This document shows positions 6,440 through 9,432 of a DNA stretch of 9,432 nucleotides, in pieces. The stretch lies in the NCBI GenBank assembly GCA_947178115.1, contig CAMWXF010000045.1:1-9432 (forward strand), written 5' to 3'. The notes under the pieces were generated by a model that saw only the letters and a program-made list of their open reading frames with translations, was not told the origin of the DNA and did not search any database. The translations under genes were made by a program, and so were the position numbers. Each line of letters starts with the position of its first letter. Position 1 is the stretch's first letter. This DNA is from an uncultured Lachnospiraceae bacterium. GTDB taxonomy: Bacteria > Bacillota > Clostridia > Lachnospirales > Lachnospiraceae.

Positions 6440-8815
6440 CTACACTTTCGTCAGCTTCGCGAATCCTGCATACATGATCTTCTGTCCCGCCTCGTCAAAC
6501 ACCACTGTCACCTGCGAATCTCTCGGTCCCGCCTCAATCTTTAACACTGTGCCTTCTCCATAGCGCATGTGCCGTACTCTGTCGCCCACACCGTATGCAA
6601 GCGTCTTACTTCCCACCGGTTCCAAGGTCACCGCACCGATGCCTTGCGCTGCCCTTGAGATATAAGGCTGATTCTCTACGGCCGTACGCTTCGGACGGAC
6701 GATCGCTTTTGGCTTCGCCTGTACGGTGGTTGTCGGCTGCCCGCCAAACGCTTTCCCGAAGGACGGCTTCGATATGGGTTTATCAAACTCGGTATCCGCG
6801 ATCCGTCTGTAAGGCGTATCCTTGAAAACGCTTCTTTCCCGGGAATCCTCAGCATATTCCGGATAATCCCGTCGTTTCTGCACCGGCGGCTTGTCATCCA
6901 TCAGCTCTGCCGGAATCTCCCTGATAAAACGGCTCACCGGATTATACTGCGTCTCACCCCTGATCATACGCTGTCTGGCATAGGTGATGGTCAGATCCTC
7001 CTTCGCTCGCGTGATTCCTACGTAGGCAAGCCTTCTCTCCTCTTCCACTTCCATCGGATCGTCAGACATGATCGTCATATAGCTGGGAAAGATACCGTCC
7101 TCCAGACCTGCCAGATAGACATGCGGAAATTCCAGTCCTTTTGCAGAATGAAGCGTCATCAGCAGCACCCTGTTGTCCTCCCCGTCCACACGGTCAATAT
7201 CGGCGACAAGCGCCACTTCCTCCAGGAATTCACTCAAGGTCGGTTCGTCGTGGGTCTCCTCATAAGCCGCCACCTTACTGATCAGCTCATCAATATTCTC
7301 AATACGGTCAGCCGCATCCTCTTCATCCGATTCCTCCAGCTCCTTCACATACCCGGTCGTCTCCAGAATATCCTTCACAAGCTCTGACAGACTGTAGAAC
7401 TCCTGCTTGCTGCGGAAAGTCTGTATCAAGTTGATAAAGGGTTTCAGCTTAGAGGCGCTCCTGCCGATGGTCATGATCTGATCCGCCTCACGCAGCGCGT
7501 CGTAGAAGCTGATCTGTCTGGCATCCGCATATTCCTGCACGCGCACGATGGTCGTCATACCGATTCCCCGTTTGGGAACATTGATGATACGTTTTACCGC
7601 CACGTCGTCCCGTCCGTTGTCAATCGTCTTAAGATATGCCAGAACATCTTTGATCTCCCGTCTGGCATAGAAGTTGGTCCCGCCGATGACATCATAGGGA
7701 ACTCCTTCCATAATAAAACGCTCTTCCAAAAGACGCGCCTGCGCATTGGTGCGGTACAGCACGGCACAGTCTCCGTACTCCGCTGCCCCCTCGCGTTTCT
7801 TCTTCGCCACATCGCCTGCGATATACTCCGCTTCTTCATAAGCGGTGTCAAACTGTCTGAGATGGATACGGCTTCCTTCTGTCTTCTCCGTCCAGAGCGC
7901 TTTATCCTTACGCCCTCTGTTATTCTTAATAACGGCGTTCGCCGCATCCAGTACGATCTGGGTGGAACGATAATTCTGCTCCAGCTTGATCACGCACGCT
8001 TCCGGATACACCTTCTCGAAGTCAAGAATATTCCGGATATTAGCGCCCCTGAATTTATAAATAGACTGGTCGTCATCGCCTACCACGCACAGATTCCGGT
8101 ATCGATCCGCAAGCAGTCTGATCAGCTCAAACTGCGCCGTGTTGGTATCCTGATACTCATCCACCATAATATAACGGAACCGCTCCTGATAATTATGCAG
8201 CACCGGCGCATCCGCTTTAAAAAGTTCCACCGTCTTCATGATCAGATCATCAAAATCCAGCGCATTATTCTTATGCAGAACAGCCTGATATTCCTTGTAT
8301 GCTTTGGCAATCTTTCCGCCGTTATAGTCAAATCCATTCTGCATCTCGTACTGCACCGGATCGATCAGCTCATCCTTCGCCGAGGAAATGGCACTCAGGA
8401 TCGTCCGCTCTTTCAGCGTCTTCGTGTCGATCTGCAGTTTCTTACAGATCTCCTTCATGACACCCTTCTGGTCATCCGTATCATAGATCGTGAAATTATT
8501 ATCATACCCCAGCCGGTCTATATATCTGCGCAGGATTCGCACACAGGTAGAGTGAAAAGTGGACACCCAGATCTGCTCGGAACCGAAACCCACGATCTGA
8601 TCCACACGCTCCCGCATCTCTCCCGCTGCCTTGTTGGTAAAAGTGATTGCCATGATCTGATAGGGGTTAATCCCTTCCTTATCGATCAGATATGCCACCC
8701 TGTGGGTGAGCACTCTGGTCTTCCCCGATCCGGCTCCCGCCAGAATGAGCACCGGTCCTTCCGTCTGCATGACCGCCTGTTTCTGTCTGTCATTTAACGT
8801 ATCATATATACTCAT
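6440..8815 (-). CDS. pcrA: ATP-dependent DNA helicase PcrA (UvrD/Rep, SF1A), intact
   Basis: PcrA is a 3'-5' helicase acting in nucleotide-excision repair, removal of RecA filaments and conflicts between replication and transcription. The 791-residue product has the full motif set in order: Q-motif region LNDRQKQAV (7-15), Walker A AGAGSGKT (26-33), motif Ia ITFTNKAAGEMRERV (57-71), motif II VDEYQDTN (218-225), motif III VVGDDDQSIYKFRGA (244-258), motif IV LEQNYRST (278-285), motif V TLHSAKGLEFPHVYLAGLED (554-573) and motif VI EEERRLAYVGITRAKEDL (591-608). A variable, proline- and lysine-rich linker (about 640-740) leads to a Tudor-like C-terminal domain (GVGDRVRHMRYGEGTV, 742-757), which in PcrA/UvrD binds RNA polymerase. 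The length is slightly above the Bacillus protein. AGAGGA lies just upstream of the ATG at 8815. The 173-residue gene follows 62 bases later. The right breakpoint of the duplication lies at codons 153-156 of this gene without altering it. Confidence 0.97.
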   Translation of the reverse strand: MSIYDTLNDRQKQAVMQTEGPVLILAGAGSGKTRVLTHRVAYLIDKEGINPYQIMAITFTNKAAGEMRERVDQIVGFGSEQIWVSTFHSTCVRILRRYIDRLGYDNNFTIYDTDDQKGVMKEICKKLQIDTKTLKERTILSAISSAKDELIDPVQYEMQNGFDYNGGKIAKAYKEYQAVLHKNNALDFDDLIMKTVELFKADAPVLHNYQERFRYIMVDEYQDTNTAQFELIRLLADRYRNLCVVGDDDQSIYKFRGANIRNILDFEKVYPEACVIKLEQNYRSTQIVLDAANAVIKNNRGRKDKALWTEKTEGSRIHLRQFDTAYEEAEYIAGDVAKKKREGAAEYGDCAVLYRTNAQARLLEERFIMEGVPYDVIGGTNFYARREIKDVLAYLKTIDNGRDDVAVKRIINVPKRGIGMTTIVRVQEYADARQISFYDALREADQIMTIGRSASKLKPFINLIQTFRSKQEFYSLSELVKDILETTGYVKELEESDEEDAADRIENIDELISKVAAYEETHDEPTLSEFLEEVALVADIDRVDGEDNRVLLMTLHSAKGLEFPHVYLAGLEDGIFPSYMTIMSDDPMEVEEERRLAYVGITRAKEDLTITYARQRMIRGETQYNPVSRFIREIPAELMDDKPPVQKRRDYPEYAEDSRERSVFKDTPYRRIADTEFDKPISKPSFGKAFGGQPTTTVQAKPKAIVRPKRTAVENQPYISRAAQGIGAVTLEPVGSKTLAYGVGDRVRHMRYGEGTVLKIEAGPRDSQVTVVFDEAGQKIMYAGFAKLTKV

Positions 8816-8833
8816 ATTTCCTCTGATTCCTTT

Positions 8834-8865
8834 ATTATCTGTTTCTTACCCATGCTTCCCGTCAA
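8834..8865 (-). promoter_or_regulatory. Candidate pcrA promoter
   Basis: On the minus strand TTGACG (8860-8865) and GATAAT (8834-8839) each match consensus at 5 of 6 positions, but the 20-base spacer is longer than the usual 16-18. The -35 box abuts the T-run of the preceding terminator. Transcription would begin only about 10-12 bases before the ATG. The position is right and the spacing is poor. Confidence 0.35.
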
Positions 8866-8866
8866 G

Positions 8867-8908
8867 AAAAAAGCCAATCATGAGTTTTCCTCATGGTATT
8901 GGCTTTTA
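8867..8908 (-). terminator. Strong intrinsic terminator after the SPFH gene
   Basis: AAAAGCCAAT (8869-8878) pairs with ATTGGCTTTT (8898-8907). After a 2-base bulge the stem continues as CATGAG (8879-8884) with CTCATG (8890-8895), closing a 5-base loop. On the minus strand the stem runs into TTTTTT. It lies directly after the stop codon at 8917 and separates this gene from pcrA. A shorter T-run on the plus strand makes weak bidirectional action possible. Confidence 0.9.
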
Positions 8909-8916
8909 CCTTTAAA

Positions 8917-9432
8917 TCAGAAAAGCTGATTTCCACAGTTTCCGCAAAATTTCGAGCCTGTAGTAGGCGTACCGCAGTTCGGACAGAATTTCGGTCCGGC
9001 ACCGCTTTGCCCAGCTCCGGTCTGTGCCCCCTGCTGCACCTGCGCTCCGGCGTTACCACCCATATTCATCTGGTTCACTAACTGCTGGCCCATAGCCATG
9101 CCCATCTGTAAACCGACCATGTCGGAGGCAATTCCGCTGCCGCTGCGGCCTCCCTTCGCCATACCGTCTGCCGCCGCCATCTGTGTATATTTGTTCATAT
9201 CGCCAACCATAGACTGTGCTGCTGCCTTCTCCTGCATCTTCTTGATCTCCTCCGGATAGGAGAAGCTCTCAATCGTAAAATCGGAGATACCTATGCCCAG
9301 CTTGCGCATATCCATATCCAGATCCGCTTCTATACCTTTAGCGATGCTTCGCGCATCCGCCTGCAGGTTAAACATATCCCTGCCCTCTTTGCTGATCCAG
9401 CTCATTAACAACTGGTCAAGACTCGCGATGAT
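8917..9432 (-). CDS. C-terminal part of an SPFH-domain protein with a zinc ribbon (YdjI-like), 5' end outside window
   Basis: The minus-strand frame is open to the window edge. The visible part begins IIASLDQLLMSWISKEGRDMF; an in-frame TTG at 9411 is not a convincing start and the gene surely continues upstream. About 172 residues are visible. The first third is the end of an SPFH/band-7 domain (DLDMDMRKLGIGISDFTIESFSYPEEIKKMQ, read in parts), followed by a segment with QSMVGDMNKYTQMAAADGM typical of the YdjI-type 'virion core protein-like' SPFH family. A Gly/Met/Gln-rich low-complexity linker comes next. The protein ends with a double CxxC zinc ribbon, FCPNCG and FCGNCG, and a terminal NQLF. 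SPFH proteins assemble as membrane-associated oligomers; the YdjI branch is linked to membrane stress or phage-shock-type responses in Bacillus. No membrane segment lies in the visible part. A strong terminator follows. Confidence 0.85.
   Translation of the reverse strand: MIASLDQLLMSWISKEGRDMFNLQADARSIAKGIEADLDMDMRKLGIGISDFTIESFSYPEEIKKMQEKAAAQSMVGDMNKYTQMAAADGMAKGGRSGSGIASDMVGLQMGMAMGQQLVNQMNMGGNAGAQVQQGAQTGAGQSGAGPKFCPNCGTPTTGSKFCGNCGNQLF

Larger units (their letters stand above)
5556..8349. repeat. Tandem duplication, copy B (2794 bp)
   Basis: This is the second, directly repeated copy. The 9-mer ACTGCACCG opens it at 5556-5564 and recurs just beyond it at 8350-8358, where the intact pcrA continues into unique sequence (GGATCGATC...). 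To the left of 5556 the sequence is pcrA-derived (TCTCGT), to the right of 5564 it is small-gene-derived (ATGATCGCC). This makes the junction unambiguous except for the 9 shared bases. Confidence 0.95.

Noticed and set aside
7862..8797. A 311-codon open frame on the plus strand opposite pcrA
   Set aside because: It lies wholly antisense to the conserved helicase, its truncated twin appears in copy A, and its composition (Ile/Leu/His/Arg-rich, no domain) is what the reverse of a coding frame gives.

Overview
The window looks like chromosomal DNA from a Gram-positive anaerobe of the Clostridia, most likely a Lachnospiraceae relative. This is inferred from the PcrA and RlmD sequence style, strong AGGAGG-type ribosome binding sites, intermediate base composition and small clostridial-type hypothetical genes. 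No rRNA, tRNA or CRISPR is visible. Every gene I accept lies on the minus strand, so transcription runs from high to low coordinates.

From the right edge, in transcription order: the 3' part of an SPFH-domain/zinc-ribbon protein (8917-9432) ends in a strong intrinsic terminator (8867-8908). Next come pcrA, an SF1A DNA helicase (6440-8815), and a 173-residue protein of unknown function with a possible degenerate von Willebrand A-like fold (5856-6377).

The dominant feature is a perfect-looking tandem direct duplication of 2794 bp. Copy A is 2762-5555 and copy B is 5556-8349, bounded by a 9-bp microhomology (ACTGCACCG) seen at 2762, 5556 and 8350. The unit runs from inside pcrA, through the 173-residue gene, into a small acidic membrane-protein gene. 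The two outer copies therefore keep one intact pcrA (right) and one intact small membrane gene (2608-2898, left). The 173-residue gene is present twice. At the central junction, the 5' part of the small gene is fused out of frame to a 5'-truncated pcrA (3646-5562) that lacks the Walker A motif. The duplication is either a very recent rearrangement or an assembly artefact; the sequence alone cannot decide.

To the left of the small membrane gene are a short terminator (2518-2541) and a 290-bp element (2206-2495). This element has 14-bp perfect terminal inverted repeats, a second 21-bp inverted pair inside, and a very stable 10-bp hairpin near its centre. It looks like a non-autonomous mobile element (MITE-like) or a structured repeat. 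Its left terminus places a consensus TTGACA upstream of rlmD. Then follow rlmD (529-2151), encoding a 23S rRNA uracil-5-methyltransferase, and a partial gene of unknown function running off the left edge (1-382).

The genes do not form one pathway. They are housekeeping functions (rRNA methylation, DNA repair/transcription-associated helicase) mixed with small uncharacterised genes. The points of interest are structural: the duplication with its chimeric junction, and the palindromic element beside rlmD.
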